Assembly: GCF_025642745.1 (NCBI RefSeq) | Contig: NZ_JANZKP010000040.1 | Span: 1 to 32,579, forward strand | Reading direction: 5' to 3' | Origin: Cellulomonas sp. RIT-PI-Y | GTDB lineage: Bacteria; Actinomycetota; Actinomycetes; Actinomycetales; Cellulomonadaceae | Length of the DNA stretch: 32,579 bases | Shown here: in pieces, positions 1-9,947 of the stretch | Layout: each line of letters opens with the position of its first letter | Position numbering within the stretch: position 1 is the first letter of the stretch | Notes under the pieces: generated by a model | What the model was told of the DNA's origin: nothing | Databases searched by the model: none | Seen by the model: the letters and a program-made list of their open reading frames with translations, nothing else | Translations under genes and position numbers: made by a program

Positions 1-2
1 GC

Positions 3-230
3 ACCGTGGCCCGGATCTCCGACTCCGACCCCGGGCTGCTGCGCTACCTGGCGGAGATCGGCGTCGTGCTGGACGCGCGGGTCGAGGTCGTCGAGCGCCG
101 CGACTTCGCCGGGATGACCTCGGTCCGGCTCACCCCGCCGGGGAGCGACCCGCGGACGGTGGAGCTCGGCGAGCCGGCCGCCCGGGCGATCTGGGTGCTG
201 CTCGACGGAGCGGGTACGCCGTCCCAGTAG
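3..230 (+). CDS. DtxR/MntR-type metalloregulator, C-terminal fragment (5' truncated)
   Basis: The reading frame is open from the window edge, so the gene begins upstream. The visible 75 residues match the C-terminal FeoA/SH3-like domain of DtxR-family metal-dependent repressors. The pattern is 'RISDSDPGLLRYLAEIGVV..ARVEVVERRDF', then a short beta region and 'VELGEPAARAIWVLL'. In the family this domain follows the winged-helix and dimerisation domains and modulates metal binding and DNA binding. Those N-terminal domains are not in view, so the metal (iron or manganese) cannot be assigned. A GTG at position 6 could act as a start in isolation, but the homology clearly runs to the edge. The gene is followed by a 107 bp gap before an MFS gene on the same strand. 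Confidence 0.75.
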   Translation, partial: TVARISDSDPGLLRYLAEIGVVLDARVEVVERRDFAGMTSVRLTPPGSDPRTVELGEPAARAIWVLLDGAGTPSQ

Positions 231-337
231 GCTGATCCGACCGGAACAGCGACGGCGCTCGACGGAACGGGCTGCCGCACCCACCGTCCCCTCGGTGTGC
301 ACCGGCGGCAGGATTCTCGACCGCAGGAGCACAGCGC

Positions 338-1537
338 ATGACCCAGGACGTCCTCGACCCGAACCCGATCGTCCGCCGTGCCCGGCTGCCGTTGCTGGCG
401 CTGGCGCTGGGCGGGTTCAGCATCGGCACCACCGAGTTCGCGACCATGGGCCTGCTGCCCCTGATCAGCGAGGACCTGGACGTCACGATCCCGCAGGCCG
501 GGCACGTCATCACCGCCTACGCCCTCGGGGTGGTGGTCGGTGCGCCGCTGCTGACCACGATCGCCGCCCGGATGAACCGGCGCACGCTGCTGCTGGTGCT
601 CATGCTCGCCTTCACGCTCGGCAACCTGCTGTCCGCGTTGGCCCCGACCGCGGGCTGGCTGGTCGTGGCCCGGTTCGTCGCCGGACTGCCGCACGGCGCG
701 TTCTTCGGGGTCGGCGCCGTGATGGGCGCGTACGTCGCCGGCCCGGGTCGTCGCGGTCAGGCGGTGGCGACGATGATGGCCGGGCTGACGATCGCGAACG
801 TGGTCGGCGTCCCGCTGTCGACGGTGCTCGGGCAGCTGCTCGGCTGGCGGATCGCCTTCGTCGCCGTCGGGGTGCTCGGGGGCCTGACCCTGCTCGCGCT
901 GTGGCGCTGGCTGCCCGGGATGACCGTGCCCGAGCACGCCTCGGTGCGCTCGGAGCTGGTCGCGCTGCGCAACCCGGGGCTGTGGGTGGCGGCCGGGGCC
1001 GGGGCGATCGGCTTCGGCGGCATGTTCGCGGTGTACTCCTACATCTCCCCGCTGTTGACCGAGGTGACCGGGATGCGGGAGGCCACCGTGCCGATCGTGC
1101 TGGCGCTGTTCGGCGTCGGCATGACGATCGGCACCCTGCTCGGCGGGAAGCTCGCCGACCGGTCGGTGATCCGGACCGTGCTGATCGGCTTCCTGACCAC
1201 GATCCTGGCGCTGGTGCTGATCGCGCTGCTCGGTGCCTGGCTGGTGCCCGGCGTGCTCGCGGTGGTCGCCCTCGGCGTCGCCTCCCAGGTGCTCGGCCTC
1301 GGCCTGCAGTCCTGGCTGATGGACCTGTCGCCCGCGGCGCCGTCGCTGGGCGCGGCGCTGTGCCATTCGGCGCTGAACGCGGGCAACGCCTTCGGTGCCT
1401 GGTCCGGCGGTCTGGTGATCGCCGCGGGTCTCGGCTACCTGGCGCCGGCCTGGGTCGGGGCAGGGCTGGCCGTGGTCGGCTGCGCCGTCGTGGCGGTCGC
1501 GGTGACCGTGGGCCGGAGCAGGTCCTCGGCTCGGTAG
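338..1537 (+). CDS. MFS transporter, DHA1 (drug/sugar:H+ antiporter) family
   Basis: A 399-residue, strongly hydrophobic protein of the 12-helix major facilitator type. The first helix carries '[20 protein letters not shown]' (about residues 25-44), the signature of the AraJ/YdhP/Bcr-like DHA1 subgroup that exports drugs, arabinose or nucleosides. A basic loop 'RMNRR' between helices 2 and 3 corresponds to MFS motif A. The ATG at 338 is preceded by AGGAG (325-329) at 8-nt spacing, which fixes the start. Substrate specificity cannot be read from the sequence. The stop codon TAG at 1535-1537 overlaps the predicted -10 box of leuS, so the two genes are packed without a terminator. Confidence 0.9.
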   Translation: MTQDVLDPNPIVRRARLPLLALALGGFSIGTTEFATMGLLPLISEDLDVTIPQAGHVITAYALGVVVGAPLLTTIAARMNRRTLLLVLMLAFTLGNLLSALAPTAGWLVVARFVAGLPHGAFFGVGAVMGAYVAGPGRRGQAVATMMAGLTIANVVGVPLSTVLGQLLGWRIAFVAVGVLGGLTLLALWRWLPGMTVPEHASVRSELVALRNPGLWVAAGAGAIGFGGMFAVYSYISPLLTEVTGMREATVPIVLALFGVGMTIGTLLGGKLADRSVIRTVLIGFLTTILALVLIALLGAWLVPGVLAVVALGVASQVLGLGLQSWLMDLSPAAPSLGAALCHSALNAGNAFGAWSGGLVIAAGLGYLAPAWVGAGLAVVGCAVVAVAVTVGRSRSSAR

Positions 1538-1540
1538 ACT
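1535..1540 (+). promoter_or_regulatory. Predicted leaderless -10 box of leuS
   Basis: TAGACT fits the actinobacterial TANNNT -10 consensus and is followed by exactly 7 nt before the GTG start of leuS at 1548. That is the usual spacing for transcription starting at the first base of the start codon. No Shine-Dalgarno sequence precedes the GTG. The box includes the stop codon of the upstream MFS gene. No convincing -35 element is visible. Confidence 0.5.
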
Positions 1541-1547
1541 CCGCCGG

Positions 1548-4475
<2,928 letters not shown>

Positions 4476-4537
4476 GCGGTCTGCCGGCTCTGATCGGCCG
4501 GCTGCGGCTGCCACGGCGGTCGCAGCCCGGCTCGGTC

Positions 4538-5374
4538 GTGCCCCGGGTCGCGGTGGTCACCGACTCCACAGCGGCGCTCGGCCCGGATCAGGCCGCGGAG
4601 TGGGGGATCACGGTCGTCCCGCTCGACGTCGCCGCCGGTGACCGGCGATTCCGCGACGGGGTCGACCTGGACGCCGCGCAGCTGCTCGAGCTGGTGTCCG
4701 GCGGCGCACGGATCAGCACGTCCCAACCCGCCCCCGCGGCCTTCGCCGAGGTGTACCAGCACCTCGCCGACCAGGGCGTGCGCGAGGTGGTGTCGGTGCA
4801 CCTGTCCGGCAGGCTCTCCGGCACCGTCCGGGCGGCGGGGCTGGCCGCGCAGCTCGCCCCGCTGCCGGTGCACGTGGTCGACTCGTTGAGCGCCGGCCTG
4901 GGACTCGGCTTCGCGGCGCGGGTCGCCTCCCGGTTCGACGGCGACGGTGCCGCGGTCGCCGCCGAGGCCGAACGGGTCGGGCGCTCCACCTCCGCCTGGT
5001 TCGTGGTCGACTCGCTCGACCACCTGCGCCGCGGCGGCCGGATCAGCGCCGCGGCCGCCGCGCTCGGCACGGTCCTCGGCCTGCGTCCGGTGCTCGCGCT
5101 GCGGGAGGGGCGGATCGACGTGGTGGAGCGGGTGCGTACCCGGTCCGCGGCCCGCGACCGACTGGTGCAGCTGGCGCGGGACGAGGCGGCCCGGCGCTCG
5201 GGCCCGGTGCGGATCGCCGTGCATCACCTCGGACGGGCGGAGACCGCGGAGGCGATGGCCGAGCAGCTGCACGAGGTCGACGGCGCGGTCGAGATCCGGG
5301 TCGCCGAGGTCGGTGCGGTGCTCGGTGGGCACCTGGGCGCAGGGGCGCTCGCGGTCATCGTCGTCGATGCCTGA
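4538..5374 (+). CDS. DegV family fatty-acid-binding protein
   Basis: A 278-residue EDD-fold protein. It starts with the DegV hallmark 'RVAVVTDSTAALG' and contains 'ISTSQPAPAAFAEVY' and 'VSVHLSGRLSGTVRAA', the segments that hold the fatty-acid carboxylate in the family. Later comes the typical 'DSLDHLRRGGRIS.AAAALGTVLGLRPVL'. DegV proteins (FakB in firmicutes) bind a fatty acid for a kinase partner. No FakA-like kinase is in this window. The GTG at 4538 lies three codons before the conserved start of the domain. The frame is open further upstream into leuS but that part lacks homology. A DegV gene just before comEA is, as I recall, also the order in mycobacteria (Rv2417c). Confidence 0.9.
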   Translation: MPRVAVVTDSTAALGPDQAAEWGITVVPLDVAAGDRRFRDGVDLDAAQLLELVSGGARISTSQPAPAAFAEVYQHLADQGVREVVSVHLSGRLSGTVRAAGLAAQLAPLPVHVVDSLSAGLGLGFAARVASRFDGDGAAVAAEAERVGRSTSAWFVVDSLDHLRRGGRISAAAAALGTVLGLRPVLALREGRIDVVERVRTRSAARDRLVQLARDEAARRSGPVRIAVHHLGRAETAEAMAEQLHEVDGAVEIRVAEVGAVLGGHLGAGALAVIVVDA

Positions 5375-5461
5375 GCGGGCTACGACTGTCCACAGCTGAG
5401 CGCCGAGGGCCGTGGTCCCCAGGACGGCCGGCACGGGATCGGCACCGTGGCGCCCGCTTCC

Positions 5462-5467
5462 TAGCCT
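5462..5467 (+). promoter_or_regulatory. Predicted leaderless -10 box of comEA
   Basis: TAGCCT (TANNNT type) is followed by 6 nt and then the ATG of comEA at 5474. No Shine-Dalgarno is present in the last 20 nt, which agrees with a leaderless transcript. It lies in the 99-bp gap after the DegV gene, so comEA-comEC-holA may be its own transcription unit. Confidence 0.45.
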
Positions 5468-5473
5468 GCGGAC

Positions 5474-6295
5474 ATGACGAGGAACACGGCGGGGGAGCGG
5501 CTGGGCGGCTGGCCCGGGGCGGAGGCGGTCGACGCGCAGGACGCCGACGTCGCGACGCCGATCCGGGGAGTGCCGCTCGTGGCAGCCCCGCAGCCGCCCG
5601 ATGAGCAGCGGCGGACCAGTGCGGCCCGTGCCCGGTTCACCGCCGCGGCCGCGACGGTGCCGTCGGACGCCCCGGTGCCCGGCGCACGGAGAGCCCGGCA
5701 CCGCCTGCGGTGGCAGATCGCGCCGCGCACCGCGGCGATCGCCCTGCTCGCCCTGGCGCTGATCGCGGGGACCGCGGTGTTCCGCTCCCTGTCGGCGGTG
5801 TCCGGGACCCCGGTCGAGCTGGCGGAGCCCCGGGCCACCGCGACCCCGGCGTCCCCGGACGAGCAGCCGTCCGCCGTGTCGACCGTGCTGGTCCACGTGG
5901 TCGGGCAGGTCGCGGCACCGGGCCTGGTGGAGCTGCCCACCGGTGCACGGGTCTCCGACGCGGTGGACGCGGCGGGCGGTCCGCTGCCGGACGCCGACCT
6001 GGCCGCGCTCAACCTGGCCGCGCCGGTGCAGGACGGTGCGCAGGTCCGGGTGCCCGCGCCCGGGGAGATCGCGGCCGACGTCACCGGGTCCATGGCGGAC
6101 GGCGGGCTGATCGACCTCAACCGCGCGTCCGCCACGCAGTTGGAGGAGCTGCCCGGCGTCGGACCGGTGCTGGCGGCCCGGATCGTCGAGGACCGGGAGG
6201 CCAACGGCCCGTTCACGAGCGTCGACGACCTGGACCGGGTGTCGGGTATCGGGCCGTCGGTGCTGGCCGACCTGCGCGATCGGGCGACGGTGTGA
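5474..6295 (+). CDS. comEA: ComEA family helix-hairpin-helix DNA-binding protein
   Basis: A 273-residue membrane-anchored DNA-binding protein. The N-terminal 80 or so residues are cytoplasmic and low in conservation. One transmembrane helix follows ('TAAIALLALALIAGTAVF', about residues 87-105), then an acidic/Pro linker. Next is an SLBB-type domain ('VHVVGQVAAPGLVELPTGARVSDAVDAAGG', from about residue 137). The C-terminus has a tandem helix-hairpin-helix ('IDLNRASATQLEELPGVGPVLAARIVEDRE' and 'VDDLDRVSGIGPSVLADL'). In transformable bacteria ComEA captures double-stranded DNA outside the membrane and hands it to ComEC. The gene overlaps comEC by 4 nt (GTGA), which suggests translational coupling. 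Confidence 0.93.
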   Translation: MTRNTAGERLGGWPGAEAVDAQDADVATPIRGVPLVAAPQPPDEQRRTSAARARFTAAAATVPSDAPVPGARRARHRLRWQIAPRTAAIALLALALIAGTAVFRSLSAVSGTPVELAEPRATATPASPDEQPSAVSTVLVHVVGQVAAPGLVELPTGARVSDAVDAAGGPLPDADLAALNLAAPVQDGAQVRVPAPGEIAADVTGSMADGGLIDLNRASATQLEELPGVGPVLAARIVEDREANGPFTSVDDLDRVSGIGPSVLADLRDRATV

Positions 6296-7821
6296 CCACG
6301 GACGGCGGGACGGCCGTCCACCACGAGCCGCCCGATCGCAGCGCGGTCGACCTGCGCCTGGCCGTTCCCGCCCTGGCGGTCTGGCCGAGCGCACTGGTCC
6401 TGACGGCTGCACCCGTCGTGGCCTCCGGGCTGTTCGGGGTCGTAGCGGCGCTGGCACTGGCGGCTCTCCTCGTCCGTCGACCGGCGATCGGGCGTGACCG
6501 GTCCGCCCGTCCCCGGTTCGGGTCACCGCTCCTGGTCTGCGGCACGGTCCTCCTGCTCAGCCTCAGCTGCGCCGCCCGGATCGCGGCCCGGGACGCCGGC
6601 CGGATCGCCGAGCTCGCCCGGTCCGGCAGCACGGTCGAGCTGGTCGGCACCGTACGGTCCTCGTCCGCGCTCGCCTCCGGAGCACCCGGAACGTGGCAGG
6701 TCCTGCTCTCCGTCGAGGCGCTGCGGCCGGTCGGCTCGTCCGCGGCCTGGTCCCCCTCGGGGGCGGCCGTGCGCCTGTTCGTGCCGGACGGCCCCGACGC
6801 CGGGACCCGGGTCGTGCTCACGGCACGGCTGTCCCCGTCCGCCAGCGGCCACGACCGTGCTGTCGCGATCGGCCGGGTGCGGGGCGAGATCAGCACCCGG
6901 GACCGGCCCGACCCGTTGACGTCGGCGCTCGCGAGCCGACGCCACGCCCTGACGTCGCTGGCCGCAGACCTCCCGGGGGACGCGGGCGCCCTGCTGCCCG
7001 GGGTGGCGGTGGGGGACACCTCGGCGCTCGGATCGCTGGACGCCGCGATGAAGACGTCCGGGCTGGCCCACCTGACCGCCGTCTCCGGTGCGCACTTCAG
7101 CATGATCGGTGCGGTCGTGCTCGCTCTGTCGTCCTGGTGCGGCGTGCCCCGGCGGTGGCGCTGGCTGCCGGTGTCGGCGGTCGGCGGGTGCTTCGTCCTG
7201 CTGGTCGGCCCCGGCCCGACGGTGGTGCGCGCCGCGCTGATGGGCGGGATCGGCGTGCTGGGGATCGCGGTCGGACGGCCGTCGCGCTCGGTCCCGGCGT
7301 TGCTGGCCGCGGTGCTGGTGCTCCTGATCGCCGATCCGTGGCTGTGCGCGGACCTGGGATTCCTGCTGTCGGTGGTCGCGACCGGCGGTATCGCGACGCT
7401 GGCGGCACCACTGGCCGGCCGGTGGACGTCGGGCCGGGTCCCGTCCGCCCTGGCCGTGGCACTGGCGGTCCCGGTCGCCGCGCAGGCCGCGTGCGCCCCG
7501 GTGATCCTGCTGATCGATCCGGCCGTGTCGCTCTACGCGGTCCCGGCGAACCTCGTCGCGGCCCCCGCCGTGGCCCCGGCGACGGTCGGCGGACTGCTCG
7601 CGGCGCTGTGTGCGGGCTGGTGGCCGTTCGGCGCCGAGCTCTGCGCGGCGGTCGCCGGCACGGGCTGCTGGTGGATCGGGGCGGTGGCCCGGTGCTGCGC
7701 CGCCCTGCCCGGCGCCCGGGTGTCCTGGCTGGCGGGATGGCCCGGCCTGCTCACCCTGGTGGTCGCGACCGGCGCGGGACTCGCCCTGCTGCTCCGGTGT
7801 CGTCGGGGCATGGCACCCTAG
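6292..7821 (+). CDS. comEC: ComEC/Rec2 competence-type membrane channel (no metallo-beta-lactamase domain)
   Basis: A 509-residue polytopic membrane protein. After two N-terminal hydrophobic helices there is an OB-like soluble part ('VELVGTVRSSSALASGAPGTWQVLL..'). The ComEC/Rec2 core follows, with 'LLPGVAVGDTSAL', 'SGLAHLTAVSGAHFSMIGAVV' and 'GPGPTVVRAALMGGIGVLGIAVGRPS'. ComEC forms the inner-membrane pore for single-stranded DNA uptake. The protein stops after the last helix ('LALLLRCRRGMAP'), so the C-terminal metallo-beta-lactamase domain that many ComEC proteins carry is absent. As I recall, the mycobacterial counterpart Rv2414c is similarly short. The GTG start at 6292 overlaps the comEA stop. 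Whether this lineage is naturally transformable is not shown. Confidence 0.88.
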   Translation: MTTDGGTAVHHEPPDRSAVDLRLAVPALAVWPSALVLTAAPVVASGLFGVVAALALAALLVRRPAIGRDRSARPRFGSPLLVCGTVLLLSLSCAARIAARDAGRIAELARSGSTVELVGTVRSSSALASGAPGTWQVLLSVEALRPVGSSAAWSPSGAAVRLFVPDGPDAGTRVVLTARLSPSASGHDRAVAIGRVRGEISTRDRPDPLTSALASRRHALTSLAADLPGDAGALLPGVAVGDTSALGSLDAAMKTSGLAHLTAVSGAHFSMIGAVVLALSSWCGVPRRWRWLPVSAVGGCFVLLVGPGPTVVRAALMGGIGVLGIAVGRPSRSVPALLAAVLVLLIADPWLCADLGFLLSVVATGGIATLAAPLAGRWTSGRVPSALAVALAVPVAAQAACAPVILLIDPAVSLYAVPANLVAAPAVAPATVGGLLAALCAGWWPFGAELCAAVAGTGCWWIGAVARCCAALPGARVSWLAGWPGLLTLVVATGAGLALLLRCRRGMAP

Positions 7822-7825
7822 GGGC

Positions 7826-8860
7826 GTGCCCGCTGCCACCGCCTCCCGCCGTCCCGCCCGTGGCGCCGCCCGGTCCGGACCGGCCGGTCTGGCCTGGGAC
7901 GAGGCCGAGCTGGCGCCGGTCGTGCTCGTCACCGGACCGGAGGCGCTGCTGGCCGAGCGCACCGTCGACCGCCTGATCGGGCTGGCCCGGGAGCGGGACG
8001 CCGCGGTCGAGGTGACCCGGATCGACGGTTCGGCCTATGCCGCCGGCGAGCTCGTCCTGGCGACCAGCCCGTCGCTGTTCGCCGAGGACCGCCTGATCGT
8101 GGTGGAGAACGTGGAGAAGGGCACCGACGAGCTGATCACCGACGCGATCCGCTACGTCGGAGCCCCGGAGAGCGACGTGGTGCTCATCCTGCGGCACGGC
8201 GGCGGACAGCGCGGCAAGAAGCTGCTGGACACCGTGAAGCAGGCGGGCTGCCCGGTGATCGCCTGCGAGGCGATGAAGCGGGATGCGGACAAGGCGACTT
8301 TCGCCACCCAGGAGCTGCGCCGTGCGGGCCGGCGGATGGACGCCCGGGCGGTCCGGGCACTGGTCGACGCGGTCGGTTCCGACCTGCGCGAGCTCGCCGC
8401 CGCGTGCGGACAGCTGATCGCCGACACCACCGGCGTGATCGGCGTCGAGGTGGTCGAGCGCTACTACGGCGGCCGGATCGAGGCGACCGGGTTCCGGGTC
8501 GCGGATGCCGCGGTCGCGGGGTCCTCGGGGGAGGCGGTCTCGCTGCTCCGGCACGCGCTGGCCACCGGGGTCGACCCGGTGCCGCTGGTCGCCGCGCTGG
8601 CGGCCCGGCTCCGGATGCTGGCCAAGGTCTCGACCGTGCGTGGCCGCGGGGCGGGCGCTGAGCGGGACCTCGGTCTGGCGCCCTGGCAGATCGACCGGAC
8701 GCGCAAGGAACTGGCGCACTGGACCCCGGAGACGCTGGCAGAGGCGATCACCGCGGTGGCGCAGGCCGACGCCGAGGTGAAGGGCGCGAGCCGGGACCCG
8801 CAGTTCGCGGTCGAGCGCGCGGTGCTCCGGATCGCGCGGGCGGCGGCCCAGCGGGGCTGA
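7826..8860 (+). CDS. holA: DNA polymerase III delta subunit
   Basis: A 344-residue clamp-loader subunit. It opens with 'PVVLVTGPEALLAERTVDRLI', the usual start of the HolA AAA+-like domain. This is followed by 'ATSPSLFAEDRLIVVENVEK', 'DVVLILRHGGGQRGKKLLDTVK' and the C-terminal collar region 'EVVERYYGGRIEATGFRVADAAV..', 'VPLVAALAARLRMLAKV'. Delta opens the sliding clamp during loading in chromosome replication and lacks a functional ATP site, which fits the missing P-loop. The GTG at 7826 lies 4 bp after the comEC stop. The reading frame extends further upstream into comEC without homology. A hairpin at 8917-8946 follows the gene. Confidence 0.95.
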   Translation: MPAATASRRPARGAARSGPAGLAWDEAELAPVVLVTGPEALLAERTVDRLIGLARERDAAVEVTRIDGSAYAAGELVLATSPSLFAEDRLIVVENVEKGTDELITDAIRYVGAPESDVVLILRHGGGQRGKKLLDTVKQAGCPVIACEAMKRDADKATFATQELRRAGRRMDARAVRALVDAVGSDLRELAAACGQLIADTTGVIGVEVVERYYGGRIEATGFRVADAAVAGSSGEAVSLLRHALATGVDPVPLVAALAARLRMLAKVSTVRGRGAGAERDLGLAPWQIDRTRKELAHWTPETLAEAITAVAQADAEVKGASRDPQFAVERAVLRIARAAAQRG

Positions 8861-8916
8861 TCAGCGGGACCGGACCGGCTCGGCGCACCGTCCTCGGTGG
8901 CTGAGCCCCACCGGGA

Positions 8917-8946
8917 GCCCGGGACCGGCATGTGCCGTGCCCGGGC
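8917..8946. terminator. Hairpin terminator between convergent holA and EAL gene
   Basis: Arms GCCCGGG..CGGCA and TGCCG..CCCGGGC form a stem of about 14 positions, with a 2-nt mismatch and a 2-nt loop (TG). It sits 56 bp after the holA stop and 7 bp beyond the stop of the convergent EAL gene, so it can serve both strands. There is no U-tract, as is common in high-GC actinobacteria. Confidence 0.6.
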
Positions 8947-8953
8947 CGTCCGG

Positions 8954-9709
8954 TCAGATCAGGCGACCGATGCTGTCGTGGTCCGGCCCGACCAGCGGCG
9001 CGGCGCTGCGGTCCAGCAGCAGGCACTTCTCCAGCAGGTTCCCCTGGTAGAGGTCGAATCCGAGCTGCCGCGACCCGCGCAGCTCCACGCTGGATTCGAC
9101 GAACTCCGCCACCAGGAGAGCCCCGTGCGAGCGGGCCAGCTCGACCACCGGTTCGCCCTCGATGTCGAGGTCCCGGGCGTCGATCTTCACGAAGTCGGCC
9201 TGGGGCAGGAGCATCCGCTGGTCCGGACGGGACACGAATCCGGACATCGCGACCCGGAAGCCGCGTTCCCGCAGGCGCCGGACCCCGCGCAGGATCTCCT
9301 CGTCGATCCGGGTCGCCGCCGGGATCTCGATCACCAGCCGGTCGGGCCGGGACGGCAGCGGCAGGGTCCCGACCAGGAAGGCCCGCGGGCACCGCACGAA
9401 CAGCCAGCGCCCGTGGCCCACCTCGTCCACGTCGGCCCGGCCGAAGGTGGCCCGGAGCACCGCACTGGTCGCTCGCTCGTGCTGCAGGTCGGTCCAGCCC
9501 GCCGCGTCCACCCCGGCGGCCGACTGCGAGGTGCGGAACGCCAGCTCGTACCCGAACGGGTGCAGCCTCGGGGAGAAAATGCCCTGGCGTCCGACCACGA
9601 CCCGCTCTGCCGCGACGTGCACGTCCCACTGCTGCCGCAGCAGCGACGGGAACGCGGACTCCACGTCGGCGGTGAGGAGCCGGTTGAGCTCACCCTCGGG
9701 TCGTGTCAT
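8954..9709 (-). CDS. Degenerate EAL-domain protein (cyclic-di-GMP phosphodiesterase-like, probably inactive)
   Basis: A 251-residue single-domain protein. The segment 'VVGRQGIFSPRLHPFGYELAFR' (about residues 38-59) matches the start of EAL domains of the YuxH/CdgJ type, with 'YELAFR' in place of E-A/V-L-xR. Later segments are 'LVIEIPAATRID', 'GFRVAMSGFVSRPDQ..LPQADFVKIDARDLD' and 'LVAEFVESSVEL', matching the DDFG-, 'KID'- and 'ES/TVE'-containing strands of EAL folds. The metal-binding residues are largely altered: there is no DDFGTG and no paired Asp in 'ADFVKIDARDL'. It is therefore more likely a c-di-GMP sensor or protein adaptor than an enzyme. The start is uncertain. ATG codons at 9769 and 9739 are also in frame, and none has a clear ribosome-binding site. 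It is transcribed divergently from the XRE-TPR regulator at 9948. Confidence 0.65.
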   Translation of the reverse strand: MTRPEGELNRLLTADVESAFPSLLRQQWDVHVAAERVVVGRQGIFSPRLHPFGYELAFRTSQSAAGVDAAGWTDLQHERATSAVLRATFGRADVDEVGHGRWLFVRCPRAFLVGTLPLPSRPDRLVIEIPAATRIDEEILRGVRRLRERGFRVAMSGFVSRPDQRMLLPQADFVKIDARDLDIEGEPVVELARSHGALLVAEFVESSVELRGSRQLGFDLYQGNLLEKCLLLDRSAAPLVGPDHDSIGRLI

Positions 9710-9722
9710 GTCGGCTATGACA
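9704..9722. promoter_or_regulatory. Inverted repeat TGTCAT-N7-ATGACA at the start of the EAL gene
   Basis: TGTCAT (9704-9709) and ATGACA (9717-9722) form 6-bp arms separated by 7 nt, directly over the chosen ATG of the EAL gene. A related arrangement (TTGTCA-N9-TGACAA) lies before the small peptide gene at 11454-11474, and a single TGACAAC lies at 9877-9883 before the first regulator. A regulator-binding site is a reasonable guess, but the arms are short. Confidence 0.3.
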
Positions 9723-9804
9723 ACACACGAATTCCGCATGTGACACCCGCGGATCCGGCATTCATCCACCCAACCCCCATGGAATCGGGGCAGATCGGCG
9801 CAAG

Positions 9805-9840
9805 TTCACCCGTACGGCCGTATGTATGCGCGCACATATA
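9805..9840. promoter_or_regulatory. Palindrome cluster in the divergent EAL / XRE-TPR control region
   Basis: TTCACCCGT (9805-9813) runs into the perfect palindrome TACGGCCGTA (9813-9822). This abuts a 20-bp imperfect dyad, TATGTATGCGCGCACATATA (9821-9840), in which 8 of 10 arm positions pair. The 9-mer TTCACCCGT occurs again inside the inverted repeat upstream of the small peptide gene (11392-11400). A further perfect 8-bp palindrome, TGACGTCA, lies at 9860-9867. This stretch is also AT-richer than its surroundings. It probably holds operators and promoters for both divergent genes. Confidence 0.4.
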
Positions 9841-9901
9841 CCGCATCTCCGGGTCATCCTGACGTCAAGCCCACCATGACAACGTGCCATGGACGCCTTG
9901 G

Positions 9902-9907
9902 TAACCT
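9902..9907 (+). promoter_or_regulatory. Candidate -10 box of the first XRE-TPR regulator
   Basis: TAACCT fits TANNNT. The upstream ATGACA (9876-9881) resembles a -35 element, but the spacing of 20 nt is long. The predicted transcript would have a leader of about 35 nt carrying the purine-rich stretch GGGGGGAA (9933-9940) that precedes the start at 9948. Confidence 0.3.
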
Positions 9908-9947
9908 GCGGCGACGGGCGGGAGGAGACCACGGGGGGAACCGGACG

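Noticed and set aside
4476..4530. Short GC-rich inverted repeats after leuS (GGCTGCG/CGCAGCC)
   Set aside because: The arms are only 7 bp with a long loop. This is not distinguishable from chance in DNA of this composition.
9762..9890. Short minus-strand ORF (42 codons, starts MARCHGG) across the divergent control region
   Set aside because: There is no signal peptide, the ribosome-binding site is weak and the composition is Arg/Cys-rich. It overlaps the candidate operators and the EAL 5' region. It is more likely non-coding.
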